Assembly (NCBI GenBank): GCA_037951105.1
Contig: JBAMJV010008877.1
Span: 48,486-112,485, forward strand
From: Echinarachnius parma
Lineage: Eukaryota; Echinodermata; Echinoidea; Clypeasteroida; Echinarachniidae
Direction: 5' to 3'
DNA length: 64,000 bases
Shown here: positions 1 to 32,000 of the stretch, one piece after another
Position numbering within the stretch: position 1 is the stretch's first letter
How the letters are laid out: the number at the start of each line of letters is the position of its first letter
Notes under the pieces: generated by a model
Seen by the model: the letters and a program-made list of their open reading frames with translations, nothing else
Told to the model about the DNA's origin: nothing
Database searches by the model: none
Made by a program: the position numbers and the translations under genes

Positions 1-1552
1 ACAATGAAAACAGTTGGTATTATGAACAGAATTGCATTTCAAACACACACATGAATCAAATTCCATTTTAAGTTGTTAAATTTGATTCTGAAATGTATGT
101 ACATACATGGTCGTGTGTCATGAACTCGCCTCCAAATAGGGTGGAGCCGTAACATTTTTGGGATTTTTTTGGTGCATTTTACTTCATATTTTCAAAACGA
201 AAAATCCCTTCTGAACAAATTTGGTATCATTTGAAAGAGCTATCAAAATGCTATCATTCTGCAAAGTTTCAAAGGTATACCTCTATTTAAGATCGAGATA
301 CAGCTGTTTGAAGGTTTAAGCCGGAGGGTGGAGCAGGAAGCGGCGCCGCAGGAAGCGGCGCCCGTGTACAAAGTCTATGGGGAAATGACTCTCAAAGCAC
401 AATTTTTCTTAAAAGGTTAATAACTTTGTCAAAACTACATACTCTGTATAACTTCAATTTTGGTATCAAATGAAAGCTTACATATTGAACTTTAATGTCA
501 AATGATTGAAAAGTGTATTTGCCAAATAATTTTTGTATTAAATCAACACAAACAAAGAAAATTGGGGGTTTCCTGTACAGACTCTATGGGGGCACAATCT
601 TGACCGATACATTTTGTGAATTCTTGGTAAAAACATTAATATCTTGAAAAATAAAAGGTTTCAGAATACAAATTTGGTATCAAATTAAAGCTTAATTATC
701 AAACTGTATTATGGCTCATCATATTTAGGCTTTACTCTATATTCCATTCATCTAGTGACTCCTACTTAGTGAAAATTATTGATTATTTAAAAAAAAAAAA
801 TTCATGAAGTATGAATGAAAAAATTTCCTGTAAAATAATAATTTACCCCATACAATATTATATTGCTGTAAAGGTCTAAGTCTGCTCTGCAAGAAAACAT
901 TATAATTTCTTGTCTAGAGCTACTTTAGAAAAAGTTATCAGGAAATTATTGACCTCTAAAACTGTAAACAAAATTTCATGTTTTGGTCAATATGAACAAT
1001 TAACTGTACACCAAGTGTTATTTCTGAGTGCATATTTGGGTTCCTTGGGTAATTTCCTTTCAGAAAATGTATAGTTTCGATAGGGTAGGGGGTCTTCCTC
1101 AGAAAATATTGGCTCTCAACTGTAACATTGTCCCACAGAAGCCCAAAATGGCATGTAACGCAAAAGGAGGCGATCTCACGACGCATGACCACATACATAC
1201 TTTAATTCAAGTATTAATTGAAATATAACTAAAAAAATAATAATGTATTCTGAATACAACGATAGAGCTGACAAGTCTCCCTGATTCTGCAGTCCTGAGG
1301 CTCCTTGAAAATGTACAGATCTTTCCACTTCCACATCCATTAAATAAAAATCAAAAAATCACCCTGATTAAGAAAATTTGATTTCCATTTTGGTGGATCT
1401 ATTTTAAAGTGTTATTACCCCAATTGCTCTTTGTAACCTATCTGAATAAGACATGTAAATGTTGGCAGCTCTGCATTGTATGCATATTATATCTACAATT
1501 TTTAACAACCAGAAAATAAAACTATATATTTTGCATACATTATCTTTTGCAG
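1..1552. other. HYOU1 intron; holds a 1.1-kb inverted-repeat element
   Basis: No coding exon is recognised upstream of 1553. Imperfect inverted ends near 111-137 (GGTCGTGTGTCATGAAC, TCGCCTCC) and 1167-1197 bound about 1.09 kb. This contains three spaced copies of a TTTGGTATCAAATGAAAGCT-like phrase (near 219, 449 and 668). It is a probable non-autonomous DNA element. The missing first HYOU1 exons are not here. Confidence 0.5.
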
Positions 1553-20634
<19,082 letters not shown>

Positions 20635-21770
20635 CCCTTGCCTAACGTCTAATTTATTCCTCACCATTGTAGCACATGTGTCACATTATAACAGGTAGAA
20701 TTTACTAACAATGATATCATATAAATTGTAAGATGGCCAGTTAGGTGTATTAAAGCTATAAACAGTATTGGGAAAGCTACAAAATTCAACTCTATTGGCC
20801 AATCTAATTGGTCAACGTGTTTGCAATAGTATAAAAGGAGATTTATGTGGTGAAAATCTGAACCATAACATTGTTAACCTGTTCCCTTTGAGATTCTGAA
20901 ATCTCCATAGACTTTGTACACAACCCACTCAGTTCCCGTAGTCCAGGGGTTAAATGCAGAAAAATAAGGAAGGTACCATGCGCGCCGCTTAGATTAGGTC
21001 AACATTTCAAAGCTTGTTCCACCCATCGTCATCGCCATGATTTCCCATAGCAACCTACTCGAATGAGTAGAAATTAGAAGGCTTTTATAACAATGTGATG
21101 CATGTGTTACATGGTGAAAGAAATTGACCAATGTGCTCAGTTGTAAATCTTCTTTTTTGTATGTAATGTAAAACAAAATATCTGTAAGACTTGAGATTCA
21201 AGTAAGAGCCTCTTGGCTAATGGTGTTGTCAAATTAATGTTTGTCACTCAATATGAGAATAACTACATGTAGATTAAAATGAGTTAAAATGCACCAAGTG
21301 TAAAATAACTTTATTTTGGCAAAATAGGGCACATTTGCACATATTTCTTTACAACACCATGTTAAGAATTTTACTCGACTCTGGAAACACTGGAAAACTA
21401 CCAAGATTGCCACCCAAAATACATATTTTAACTTCCAAGCACAGGTTTATATAACAATATTTCTTAGATTTTGCAAATTTACGCTGCTATTCGATTGGAA
21501 TATCAAAATTCTGACAAAGGTCTATAAAATTCACAGTTTGTATTTAACAATGAATTGAAAGAACCGAGAATAGAGTTCATTTGTTGACGACGTAATTCAG
21601 AGGTATTCATGTGTGGTCTTTCCTGGGTGAGTTGTACAGGTGAATTTGTTAGCATTTCAAACAGAAGCTAAATATAAAATGTTTTGATTCAATTTGTTGT
21701 TGTTGATGTTTTGTAAGGGACCATTCACAAATATGATGTTGTTTCCATACTAATTTAATGTTGAACCATA

Positions 21771-22211
21771 ATATGTGACCTTACACCACAAAACGACCAA
21801 TATGTCGGGAAAACTGATTTTGCTGCTTTTCATAAAACATTAAAATAGAAGTCATTACCTTTAAACTGGTATATCATTCATCATATTTGGACTAAGCTAA
21901 CTCTCTTAAAATGAACACCAAAGATTTGGAATATGGCTAGAGCATTCTTAAAATAAGGGACAAACAGGCCATTTAAAAGATATGTTTCCATTAAAGCGCT
22001 GTAATAAGATCACACTTATTGGATTAAAAAATAATATTTAAACATGATTTCCAACGCTCAAAATGTTACAGAAGCTAGATTAAGATATGCTCATTCAGGA
22101 AATACCAAAATCCGAAATCTCAAATTTTGAACAAAATTTAACTATTTTAGCTAATAAAAGAGAAACTACCACAGCGACATAACGGTCGTTTTGTGGTGTA
22201 AGGTCACATAT
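21771..22211. mobile_element. MITE with ~28-bp terminal inverted repeats
   Basis: ATATGTGACCTTACACCACA, then AAACGACC, at the left is repeated inverted at the right end. The 441-bp body has no coding capacity. Confidence 0.85.
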
Positions 22212-23934
22212 ACCAATATATTCCCATCCAGCCTTCCGACACTTTCCTAATCAGGAACTTGTCCTTAAACGGTTTTATAGGTAATTGTAGTAATAAACAC
22301 TTGAATTGTTATTTGCAAGACACTCTTCATTAAATACCTGTATTTGTTTTTTATGTTAACATCAGCAATAGTTGTGGGGGGAGAGCAAACTAATTGTTTT
22401 CACAATTGAAGCAATGAAATTGCTCAAATGCTCTTCCAAGAACAGGCGTACATAATAATATAAGCAGTATGGGAATTATTTATGAGTTGCCCCTAAGTGT
22501 CTGACTTGTAAGATAGATCAAGATTGAACATGTGGTCAGGTGGTCTTCCTAGATGCAGGTTTTTTTTTTAATTTCACATAATTTGTTACAGAGAGTCAGT
22601 ATAGCCTTCGATCCTAGCATCATTTTTGTCAGGGTACAAATTTAAACAGTTTGTTTTTTAGGTACGATAGTGTGTATTTTTTAGTCGTCCAGGAAAGAGT
22701 TCATAAGAACAAAACTAATCTATTCAACTGGACTTGGGTATTAAATACAAAACTGACAATGGCCTATTTCCATTAAAATGTATCGAGAAGTATGACATTG
22801 ACAACTGTGTACGCATGTTGAAATTAGCTTTAGATTGACATTCCAATGTTGTGTTTGTTATAATATGTCTAATAGAATTTGTGGGTTTGTAATTTTAGTG
22901 TAGCTATCATAGCATTTGATTTGCCTGAACATGAAATTGGGTTTGATTATGAGATTGAGTTTACCTTGAAGGGTAATTAATTTGTTATAAATAAATGTGT
23001 ACGGTAACTATTTTATCTTAATTGATATGTATTTGGATTTGGGGAGGGGGTGGGGCTAGCCTCCTAAAATTGTCTTTATATTTCTTTATCATTTTGAATG
23101 ATTACTTCTTTGTATGTTTTATGAGACTATTATAGATAATATGAAACAAAAGCGCACACTATATAATCTCAAATGACTGTATTAAAATGCATTTCACCTA
23201 TTTTTCCTCAGTGGTAAATTTCTAATTTGTACAAGAAAATAGTCAATCAACGGAAGTTATTGGTTTTCTCTCTCCAATCTCTTGTAGATATTTGTCAATA
23301 TTTCTTAGTATATATTTACCTCGTTCAAATTAGTTATGCCTGCTTAAAGCAGCAACAATAAACAAGTATTTAAGTTCTCTTTTTTGAAGAATAGTGAGCA
23401 TTATAATTATTTAAAGGTTGTAATGTTTTATCAAGTAAATGAGAGATATTTGCACTTTTCATTAGTATTTCTTTGGTTTCTTTTATAGTTAGCAATTAAT
23501 AGTATTTATATTGCCATTATTTCTGTATGATATCTTTATAGCAGGGCTCATTTATCAATGCTTGTATTTGCAATGATTTAACATTTATGTGTACAAGAAA
23601 GTGTTGTTTAAAAATTCAAAGGATAAAATTGTGTTTGTTGGACTGTATGGAATTAGACTTATTCATGACACAAAGTGATTCAATGTTTCTTACACTGGAA
23701 CAATAAAACAAACAAAAAGAATTATGTTTAACACGAATAAATCCTTGCGTTTGTTTTGTCTTGATTCTGCTTGATTTTAAATAAACTCTTGTCTATTCTT
23801 AATAATAATAATAAACATTTGTTATAAAGCGCAGTCAATGCGCATAATATTTTTATTATGAATGACTTCAAATAGTATAACCTTAATACGTGTGGTTTGC
23901 GGTTGCACCATGTGAGATGGGTGGATTGGTGAGT

Positions 23935-24215
23935 CTTGAAAAGGACTATGGTAGTCCTAGAAAGGACTGTTGGTAGTCCTAGAAAGGACTGTTGGTGTAG
24001 TCCTGAAAAGGACTTCGTATTCTTTCTAGGAGAGTCCTAAAAAGAACTGTTGGACTGTTGGTAGTCCTATAAAGGACTGTTGCTAGTCCTAGAAAGGACT
24101 GTTGGGATAGTCCTGAAAAGGACTGTTGGTTTTCTTTCTAGGAGAGTCTTAAAAAGGACAGTTGGTAGTCCTAGAAAGGACTGTTGGAATAGTCCTGGAA
24201 AGGACTGTTGGTATT
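23935..24215. repeat. Array of short palindromes, AGTCCTAGAAAGGACT
   Basis: About twelve units of AGTCCTRGAAAGGACTGTTG, 20-40 bp apart. Each contains an inverted AGTCCT/AGGACT pair that can form a small hairpin. Confidence 0.88.
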
Positions 24216-24312
24216 GCGAGGAGAGGGTGGATGGTAGGAGGGGCTCGACGTTTCGAATAGGTTGACTATCCGTCGTCAGTATAACGTAGTATAACCTTAT
24301 TATAAAGGTGAC

Positions 24313-24456
24313 CAGTGGCATAGCGACGGGGGGGGGGGGGGGGGGGGGGGGAATGGTGCCTCCCCTAATCATTTGACAAAAACAATAGGGGACATTTAAA
24401 ACAAAAACTAAATACATAAGGTGTGCCCCAAATCGGTCTGACCAGCTACGCCACTG
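24313..24456. mobile_element. hAT-type MITE with 8-bp target duplication
   Basis: Ends CAGTGGCATAGC and GCTACGCCACTG are flanked by identical aaggtgac (24305-24312 and 24457-24464). Contains a long G run. Same family as 12653-12823. Confidence 0.92.
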
Positions 24457-25634
24457 AAGGTGACAATGGGACCATGACAATTACCTTGTGATATCGGGTA
24501 TCTTCCACAAACTAGAGATCGAGCTTGGACCAGCAAAATTATAAATTTATTTATTTATTTAGTCTTGTGAGTGGCCCCATCAGTGATCAAGCACTGTTTT
24601 CTAGTGGGTCCTGTATAGCCTACCACTCTACAATGACCGTGTATAACATATGACTAACAAAAATACATAATAAAAGAAAGTTTAATTTTGAAGGAAAGCA
24701 TACAATCCAACATACATATAATATAAGACTTATAAATAAAAGAAATAAGAAAATCAAATTAGTGGTTTGTAAAAGCCCCCGCTCTGTTGACGGCGCACCG
24801 ACCCGGAACGAACAACCCACCTAGAAGCAGATTTTGTTATGTAGACCTTAAATCAAGATGACGAGGTTACTTTGTGTGCTCCAACAGTCCTGTTTATCCA
24901 AGTTTCCATAATGATGAAGAATTATTGTTGGCTAAAATAAGTACATGTTTAATGATATACAACAAAATGTATAACACTTATTGATTAGCACACAACTTCT
25001 CAATTTTGTACACGGGCGCGATTTGTTTAAAACAAACTTTGAAATCTATCTTTAACATTGCTCAAACTCAACACATTTCTTGAGCTACTTAGTATTGATC
25101 TTCTGTGCTGCTATTGAACATAAATCATCATGTAAAAGTATTGAGTTAGATCACGATCAAAATTAGCAAGTCGTATAATTGCTTTCAAGACACATAAAAA
25201 AGAACACCTGATAGAGATATTTGGTAATGTGTGCTTGGTGTTTTATAAACTGAGTGTGTATATTTCTGCTATAGACACAAATATACCTGACATAATACTA
25301 AGAACACAATAATAATCTCCATGGCACCATGCCTATATAATTAATTGTAACTTAACTTCACTTCAGTATAATTTACACCAAGACCAAGCTAGCAGATCAA
25401 TAACGAATACCGTATGGTAGATGCACACACTAACAAAGCTCAATATATCCTTTTTTTCCCCCAGAATATTCTCATAATATTTACACAACTTTTGTATACA
25501 GTCATGTTGAATAATTGGTGATGCGACCCAATTGTAAATCAATTTGGAAGCTAGGAAGTTTACATGTAAAAGCCGTTCTTCTCTTCTTTTTTTTTTTTTT
25601 TTTTAAGGGGGGGGGGGGGGGGGGGGGGGGCTTA

Positions 25635-26181
25635 TACCCAGGTAGCAAACAAACGTTGGTCCATCGTTGGACCAACGTTGTCCAATTTTGTTGGCAACGT
25701 TGGTCCAACGTTGTCCAATTTTTTTGGCAACGTTGGACCAACGTTGCTTGCGTACGCCCAACCAACGCTGCTCCAACGTTGGCGAAAACAAAATACCAAC
25801 CTTGGATCAACGTTGGTCCAATAAGTCTGTCCAACGTCCAACGAGTTGGCAAATTTCCAACGTTGGACCAACGTTGGCATCCAACCTGATTCTAACAATT
25901 AGATTGTGATATTTGTATGCGGATGTCCAACATTGATCCAACGTTGATCCAACGTTGGACCAACGGCAACGTTGGTATCCAACCAGATTTCAACTTCCAA
26001 GGAGTAGCGAGAATCCAACGTTAATCCTACGTTGGACCAACGTTGGTATCCAACCAGATTTCAACTTCCAAGGAGTTGCGAGAATCCAACGTTAATCCAA
26101 CGTTGGACCAACGTTGGTTTCCAACTTCCAATGAGTTTCGAGATTCCAACGTTGGTCCAACGTTGGCTTGCTACCTGGGTA
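25635..26181. mobile_element. MITE-like element with palindromic CCAACGTTGG core
   Basis: Ends TACCCAGGTAGCAA and TTGCTACCTGGGTA are exact inverted repeats. Between them CCAACGTTGG and its neighbours GACCAACGTTGG are reiterated some twenty times. Long apparent reading frames on both strands are by-products of the repeat. Confidence 0.85.
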
Positions 26182-28079
26182 ATTTACTTAACAATTTACA
26201 TAACCCCTAAAAGTCCCCTATAGCCTACAGCACTAGACTGAGCATGTTTTTCCATATGTAACAATTAACAACAATTCTTCGTTTGCTAAAATCCAACTGT
26301 TCCCAACTTCACATACCTTAGGAAGTTGTACAAGTGTTATGCTGAGAACGTTGAACCGTTCGTAAATCCTCTTTTGGGTGCGGTGTGTCCCCGAAACCAC
26401 GTGATCGGTGGATTACGTATTACGTAATAGTTTTGCAACTTCGCAAACTTTTATCAGTGCATATACATGTAGTACGTAACTTATTACACCAGTACACTTA
26501 AAGGAGAAAATCAAAGAAAACCCCTAAATATGACGATATTCATATCTACAGAAAGCTTATAAGCCATAGAATGAGCTTGACTGACATTCAAACAATATAA
26601 CGCTTCCATAAAAGCGAAATTAGGGTGAACACATCACCCTATTCCCAGGGACAAATTCGCTCAATCGCTACACGAAACGGCCTTTAGCTGTGACGTAAGA
26701 ACCGGGCTTGAAGCCCAGGCGGCTGCCGCGGTTGTATGTAGATAAGCGTAAGACAAGCTTCAACTTATGTGCTATTTTTCCCTTACCAAGAATAAATTAT
26801 AATACTACATAATTGTTTGTAATTTGCTTCTCATTTATATTTTCATCATGATATTCCAACAAATGTATTGTTTGTGACAAAAAAAGTTGAAAAAGGTGAA
26901 CAAAGAAGGGGCAACTATACGACTGTGTCGTGCAGTAGGCCTGCACAGATTTGGGAGCAGGCGATTTTTTTTACCAACATGTAGTTTCACTTTGACATAT
27001 CAGACGTAGAATTTACCACTTCCATTATGGAAACAAACAGTTAATAATCATTATGAATCAAATGAAATTTAAAAAAACGAAGAAAAGTTATTACTTTAGA
27101 CGATCTATCATGGCTAGTTTCATGGTTTAGCTTGAAAAGTCGAGTGAATTAGAATCGCGATCTCCTGTGTTGTTACGATTCATCCGCGATTTCTCTGAAC
27201 ATTGGCAGCCGCATTACCTATACGGGTGATAGCGCTGGCGGATTTACATTTCCTGCGCGCGCATCAAAACAAACGAGTGCGTGCGAATTCTCCGATAAAG
27301 TGCTATATTTATGAAAATCATGTCGCCAGCATATATGGGCGTGTTTATATTCCTTCTTATATTCCTAATGAATATTTCTGTATGTCAAATAATACCTACG
27401 GTGTTATGCCTTAAAACTAGTTGAGACTTGTTGTGAAAGTCAAAGAATGTATCACCCTAAGCACAATTCTGAATGATGGCTGACCTCTAATGTCCCCATG
27501 TCGCCACTACTGTGGTGCTCCATGTTTTATGCCCCCATGTATTACAGAGAAGCATAAACTCAATATCATCCATAATTTCCATTAGCCCATGCCAAACTCT
27601 AACATTCAAGTACAGTCACCTGTAATGTCAAATCAACACATTTCGATACCAGCCCTCTGATGGTCTGTCGCCAAAATGGGAACAGATACGTTACCGTTTC
27701 TCTAAAAATGGTTGTAAAACAGTGGATTACTTGTTTGAAATGCATTTTCATATGAAATGAATTATGGTGATTTAATGATCACAAAACATAAAGCGACTCC
27801 TGCTGTACTGCTTTGGGAATTTTAAGAAAAGAAGCATCTTTTCCATAATGGCATGTGTTACGTTTCTGTTTCGACAGATACGTTACCCATATTTTATACG
27901 ATTATCAAAAGCGCATCAATGAATAACTAAAACTAGTGTTTACATAAACGTTTCAATGACTGGTTGATGAATAGTTGATGTGAGAATAGTGGTAAAAAAA
28001 CATATATTACTCTTAAAAATTCACATGGAACAAAATGACCACCAGATACGTTACGACAGATACGTTACGCAAGATTATC

Positions 28080-28252
28080 TCACTTTGAATGCGCACGTAG
28101 CTTCGCGCGTAACAATAGGAAACGCGCTTAAGTTTGTGCACGTGATTTACAATTTCGACATGCTGGAGCAGAAATATCACGGCGCGGTGTTTCTACGGCC
28201 CAATTTTCCTGCATTCTTCCCCATTCTGCATGCTCTTTCTGCAATCGTACGG
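28080..28252 (+). promoter_or_regulatory. Possible 5' non-coding exon of the transposase gene
   Basis: A strong donor (gtacg|gtgagtaag) at 28253 faces the pyrimidine-rich acceptor ending at 28862, three bases before the ATG. The exon's 5' edge is unknown. The intron would hold two motif copies and an (AC)n tract (28730-28802). Inferred only from splice-site appearance. Confidence 0.4.
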
Positions 28253-28865
28253 TGAGTAAGCATATTAAATTATTGAATTTTATCACTTTGATTGTTAAAC
28301 CTTGTGTACTGTTCTTGATCAGAGATAAAGTGTGTTTACACACATACATTGGTTTGATATTAGATGTACTATTTGATACGATGATGCACATATCTCTGTA
28401 ACGTATATCTATACCATGTGCGCTCTCACTTATTCACTGGTAAAACTGGTAACGTATCTGACCATTGTGGTAACGTATCTGTCGCGTTTGTTTTTGTGCA
28501 TTCTTATCATACTATGACATAATATCATCATATATATACACTATAACGTTTAATTATCTGCAATTTAAAGTTCCACATTACAATTGTGACTACATGTATA
28601 ATATTTATTCTGCAATATTTGATTATGACTGTGTATGCTAGATCATTTTGGATAGGCCTATACCTGCCAATTTCGCAGACCCCTAACAGTTATCCATATA
28701 TCTTTCTTCATAATAACAATGCTAAACACACACACACGCACGCACACACACACACACACACATACACACACACACATATATATACACACACACACACACA
28801 CATACCATTTTTAATAAATATGAATTTAAATATTGTCTATCTCCAATTTAATATCCTTTCAGATA

Positions 28866-31361
28866 ATGGGGAAATCCAGGGCCGAGATCCAAAGGGCCTA
28901 TAGAGAGAGAAAGAAGAAAAAGGATCCGAAATTCCTCGAAAAAGAAAGAAAAAGACAGGCGTACTATCGTGTTCCTGCTACACAGTTGAGCCAGTCAGCC
29001 CTTAAGGAAAGGAGGAGAAAAAGTCGTGAACATTGTAAAGCTTACAGAAAGAAGAGAAAGGCTATCAATGTCTCCTCGACGCCTGACGGTCCTGCTGTCC
29101 TGACTGACAAACGAAGGTCTCGTTCAGCTGATGAGTCCGATAAGCTTGTAGTCCAGTTTGCTTTTCCTCAGAGAAATACAAACAAAAAACGATCAAGAGC
29201 ACTAAGAAAGGCAAACAAAACTCTAAAAGAAATATCTTCACAGAACGTTCGGCTGCGCAGGAAGCTAAAAACAGTACAGAAACGATGTGAGAGGCTTGTG
29301 AAGAAGAAAAAATCATCTGAGAAAGTCACAGAAGATATGACACCGCGGAGCAAAACAAAAGAAGAACTTAGACAGGCAAACATGGACAACAAAGCTGTAC
29401 CACTATCGATTCGGAAAAAGCTTCAATTTTCGAATGTACTTGCTTACCAAATTAAGCAGTCACACAGCAAGGCTTCGACCCAAAACAAGCAGCGAGAATT
29501 GCGAAAAGTCATTGCCGGGAAGATTGTCAAGAAATACAGATGCTTGGCTTCAATTCACAGAAACACTGGCATTAGACATTGCACATTACTCAAGACTGGA
29601 GAGCGACGTTCGCGCAATGCATCAATAAGAAAACTAATCGAAGAGAAGGTCGTCTCCTATTTTCAGCGAGATGATATCAGTCGATGTATGCCAGGAAAGA
29701 ATGATGCCACAACCACTGAGAATCATCAGAAATCACAAAATCGCATTCTCACAGATTACTTGAGCAATATCTATGCAAGGTTTCGTTCTGACCATCCATA
29801 TACCATGATCTCTTTCTCCAAGTTTGCAAAACTCAGACCACCCCATGTAAAGCTAACATCATTTCTTTCTAGAAGTACATGTCTTTGCACTATACACCAA
29901 AACATGGCGTTCAAACTGAAGTGTCTTCATTCACTGGGTGTTGATGTGTCCATGAATCCAGAATCAACTAGCAAGAAGGTCAATGCTGAAGAAATGACAG
30001 AAATGATATCACAGCTTGATGAAAAAACTGAGCTTGAATACGAAATCTGGAAGAAAGTAGATGTCAATGGAGTAAAAAAAATGAGAATAGAGAAGGAAAA
30101 GAAAAGCAGAGACAACTTCAGAGAAATGATGACAAAAGAATACGCTGCATTCCAGTCGCATGTAGACAGGGTAAAACAACAGTTCCATGCTTTGTCTGAG
30201 CTCAAGTCAAATCTTCCACAGAAACAGGTCATTGTCCAAATGGACTTTGCGGAAAATTTTGTTTGTCAAAGCGCACATGAAATCCAAAGTGCGTACTGGA
30301 ATAGTACAAGCGTCACTCTCCATCCAGTTGTAGCTTACTACAAAGATAACGAAAATAAGCTGCAGCATAAAAGCTTTGTCTTTGTATCTGACGTCAGTGA
30401 ACACAATGCCAGGACTGTTGTTGCCATACTTCTCAAGTTAGTTCCCCTCCTCAAAGAACACATTCCAGAATTGACCAAAGTACATTATTGGACGGACAGT
30501 CCAAGTTCCCAGTACCGGAATAGATTTATCTTCCAGACGATCTGCAAGCATGGAGAGATGTTTGACGTAGAGGCTGCATGGAACTACTTCGAATGCGGAC
30601 ACGGAAAGGGGGTGTGCGATGGCATCGGTGGCACAGCTAAACGCCAGGCAGCGGATGCTGTCAAACAAGGCAAAGTCCTCATCCAAGATGCCACAGACTT
30701 CTTCAAATGGGCTTCAGACAACCAGAAAGAAATAACGTATCTTATGTATTCCAGGGACGAATACAACGATGCATCGAAGATCGTGTCTTCATTTGACTGC
30801 CAAGCAGTGCCCGGGACGATGAAGGTGCATACTGTAGTCCCTGCCGACAACAACTCTATACTCGTAAGACATGTGTCCTGCTACTGTCCCCAGTGCCTTG
30901 AAGGTAACAGTCGATGTGAAGGATGGGTGAAGCGGACGCTCAGGCCCAAAGGACAGATCTCCAAAGAAGGACCTATCACGACCGTCAACGACGGTGGCGA
31001 GGCATCAACTTCGATCAATACCATGAATGAGGGTGGCGAGGCATCACATTCGAAAGACAATATTTCGGTGGCTGCAGGAGAATATGTAGCTGCAATGTAT
31101 GCAAATGAATGGTACCTTGGTAGAGTACTTGAAGTCGATGAAGAGGACCAAGATGCACAAATGACTTTCATGGTAAATGTACGATCTAAACAGGGCACGA
31201 AATTCAAATGGCCACATCCATGCGATGAGCTTTGGATCCCCTTACAGGATGTGATCATCAAAGTAGCCCCTCCAACTCCGCTAGGAAAATCTGAGCGATT
31301 TTTTCAGATACCAAAGGAAACACTAGATCTCATTGAGAGTTTGAAGACAAATGTTGACTAA
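28866..31361 (+). CDS. DDE-type transposase-like protein, 831 aa
   Basis: One uninterrupted frame. The upstream in-frame Met at 28833 lies before a tttcag acceptor, so MGKSRAEIQRAYRERKKKKD is the better start. Residues 1-65 are highly basic with an AYRERKKKKDP motif seen at the start of many metazoan transposase-like proteins. Residues ~105-160 look coiled-coil. A central RNase H-like core has VQMDFAENF (D460), VSDVSEHN (D509), YWTDSPSSQYRNR (D544) and FECGHGKGVCDGIGG (E576/D585). A CYCPQC-x6-C cluster lies near 671-683. A C-terminal domain (~740-815) has ANEWYLGRVLEV and WPHPCDELWIP. I recognise the SHGKG-DG-GG type of core from uncharacterised metazoan proteins but cannot name its superfamily with certainty. 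It is intact, so recently active or domesticated. Confidence 0.82.
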   Translation: MGKSRAEIQRAYRERKKKKDPKFLEKERKRQAYYRVPATQLSQSALKERRRKSREHCKAYRKKRKAINVSSTPDGPAVLTDKRRSRSADESDKLVVQFAFPQRNTNKKRSRALRKANKTLKEISSQNVRLRRKLKTVQKRCERLVKKKKSSEKVTEDMTPRSKTKEELRQANMDNKAVPLSIRKKLQFSNVLAYQIKQSHSKASTQNKQRELRKVIAGKIVKKYRCLASIHRNTGIRHCTLLKTGERRSRNASIRKLIEEKVVSYFQRDDISRCMPGKNDATTTENHQKSQNRILTDYLSNIYARFRSDHPYTMISFSKFAKLRPPHVKLTSFLSRSTCLCTIHQNMAFKLKCLHSLGVDVSMNPESTSKKVNAEEMTEMISQLDEKTELEYEIWKKVDVNGVKKMRIEKEKKSRDNFREMMTKEYAAFQSHVDRVKQQFHALSELKSNLPQKQVIVQMDFAENFVCQSAHEIQSAYWNSTSVTLHPVVAYYKDNENKLQHKSFVFVSDVSEHNARTVVAILLKLVPLLKEHIPELTKVHYWTDSPSSQYRNRFIFQTICKHGEMFDVEAAWNYFECGHGKGVCDGIGGTAKRQAADAVKQGKVLIQDATDFFKWASDNQKEITYLMYSRDEYNDASKIVSSFDCQAVPGTMKVHTVVPADNNSILVRHVSCYCPQCLEGNSRCEGWVKRTLRPKGQISKEGPITTVNDGGEASTSINTMNEGGEASHSKDNISVAAGEYVAAMYANEWYLGRVLEVDEEDQDAQMTFMVNVRSKQGTKFKWPHPCDELWIPLQDVIIKVAPPTPLGKSERFFQIPKETLDLIESLKTNVD

Positions 31362-32000
31362 ATTCTGCTTTAAAACCAGCATATTACTTGCTCATGGACT
31401 CTTATTAATCAAGGTATATCTACACGTTATATGCTGAACTTTTGAGTTTTGAGTTTCCTTCTTTGAACTTGAATCATACTAAACTTACAATGGATTGGAC
31501 TTGTTTTATAGCCTATGAATAAACTATGTGCCAGCAAGAGACAATGTATACACTAATAATTTTGCTTTATTACAGGAAAAAAGTTGCTTGATTGATATTT
31601 CAACTAAAATAAATTGACCATAGACGCATCAGGTTTATCATGTTTATGAGATTTTACTCTTTATTCAGTTTCTGAACTTCTACTTGAAAGTAATTTCTTC
31701 TGAATCAGATAAAGTTAAAACTAACTTTTTTATTGGCAATCCTGAGCTGATTATTTTTACTTGAAAATGAGGAGATTCACGAATAACAAGATAATTATCT
31801 TGTATGTATTTTCGGAGGGTAAGGAGAAAGAAGTTGGAGGACAGATACGTTACGTATTTATATAATGTAAGAACTGCGTCTTTTGATTGTTCGAGACACG
31901 TTTGTTTAAAGTGCTTGGTTTCCATGTTGGATAATGATTCATAAGTATACAGTTAATACATAGTATTGCGTCTTTTGATGATATGTTTTAAGATCACAAA

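Larger units (their letters stand above)
20635..25630. other. HYOU1 3' flank, non-coding
   Basis: No exon is recognised. A solo element end (TTAA then AGCTATAAACAGTATTGGGA at 20750) resembles the element at 57668. AATAAA boxes occur near 22990, 23705 and 23778, any of which could end the HYOU1 mRNA. The rest is AT-rich unique or old repeat sequence apart from the elements listed separately. Confidence 0.5.

Noticed and set aside
25502-26223. Several overlapping reading frames on both strands rich in QRW and NVGP
   Set aside because: They are translations of the CCAACGTTGG palindromic repeat, which leaves many frames open.
27202-27414. 70-codon frame MAAALPIRVIALADLHFLRA
   Set aside because: Short, no splice context, no recognisable domain, and inside the 8-kb transposon.
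28833-28865. Upstream in-frame Met of the transposase gene
   Set aside because: It lies upstream of a pyrimidine-rich acceptor that ends three bases before the next ATG, and its residues look like translated intron.
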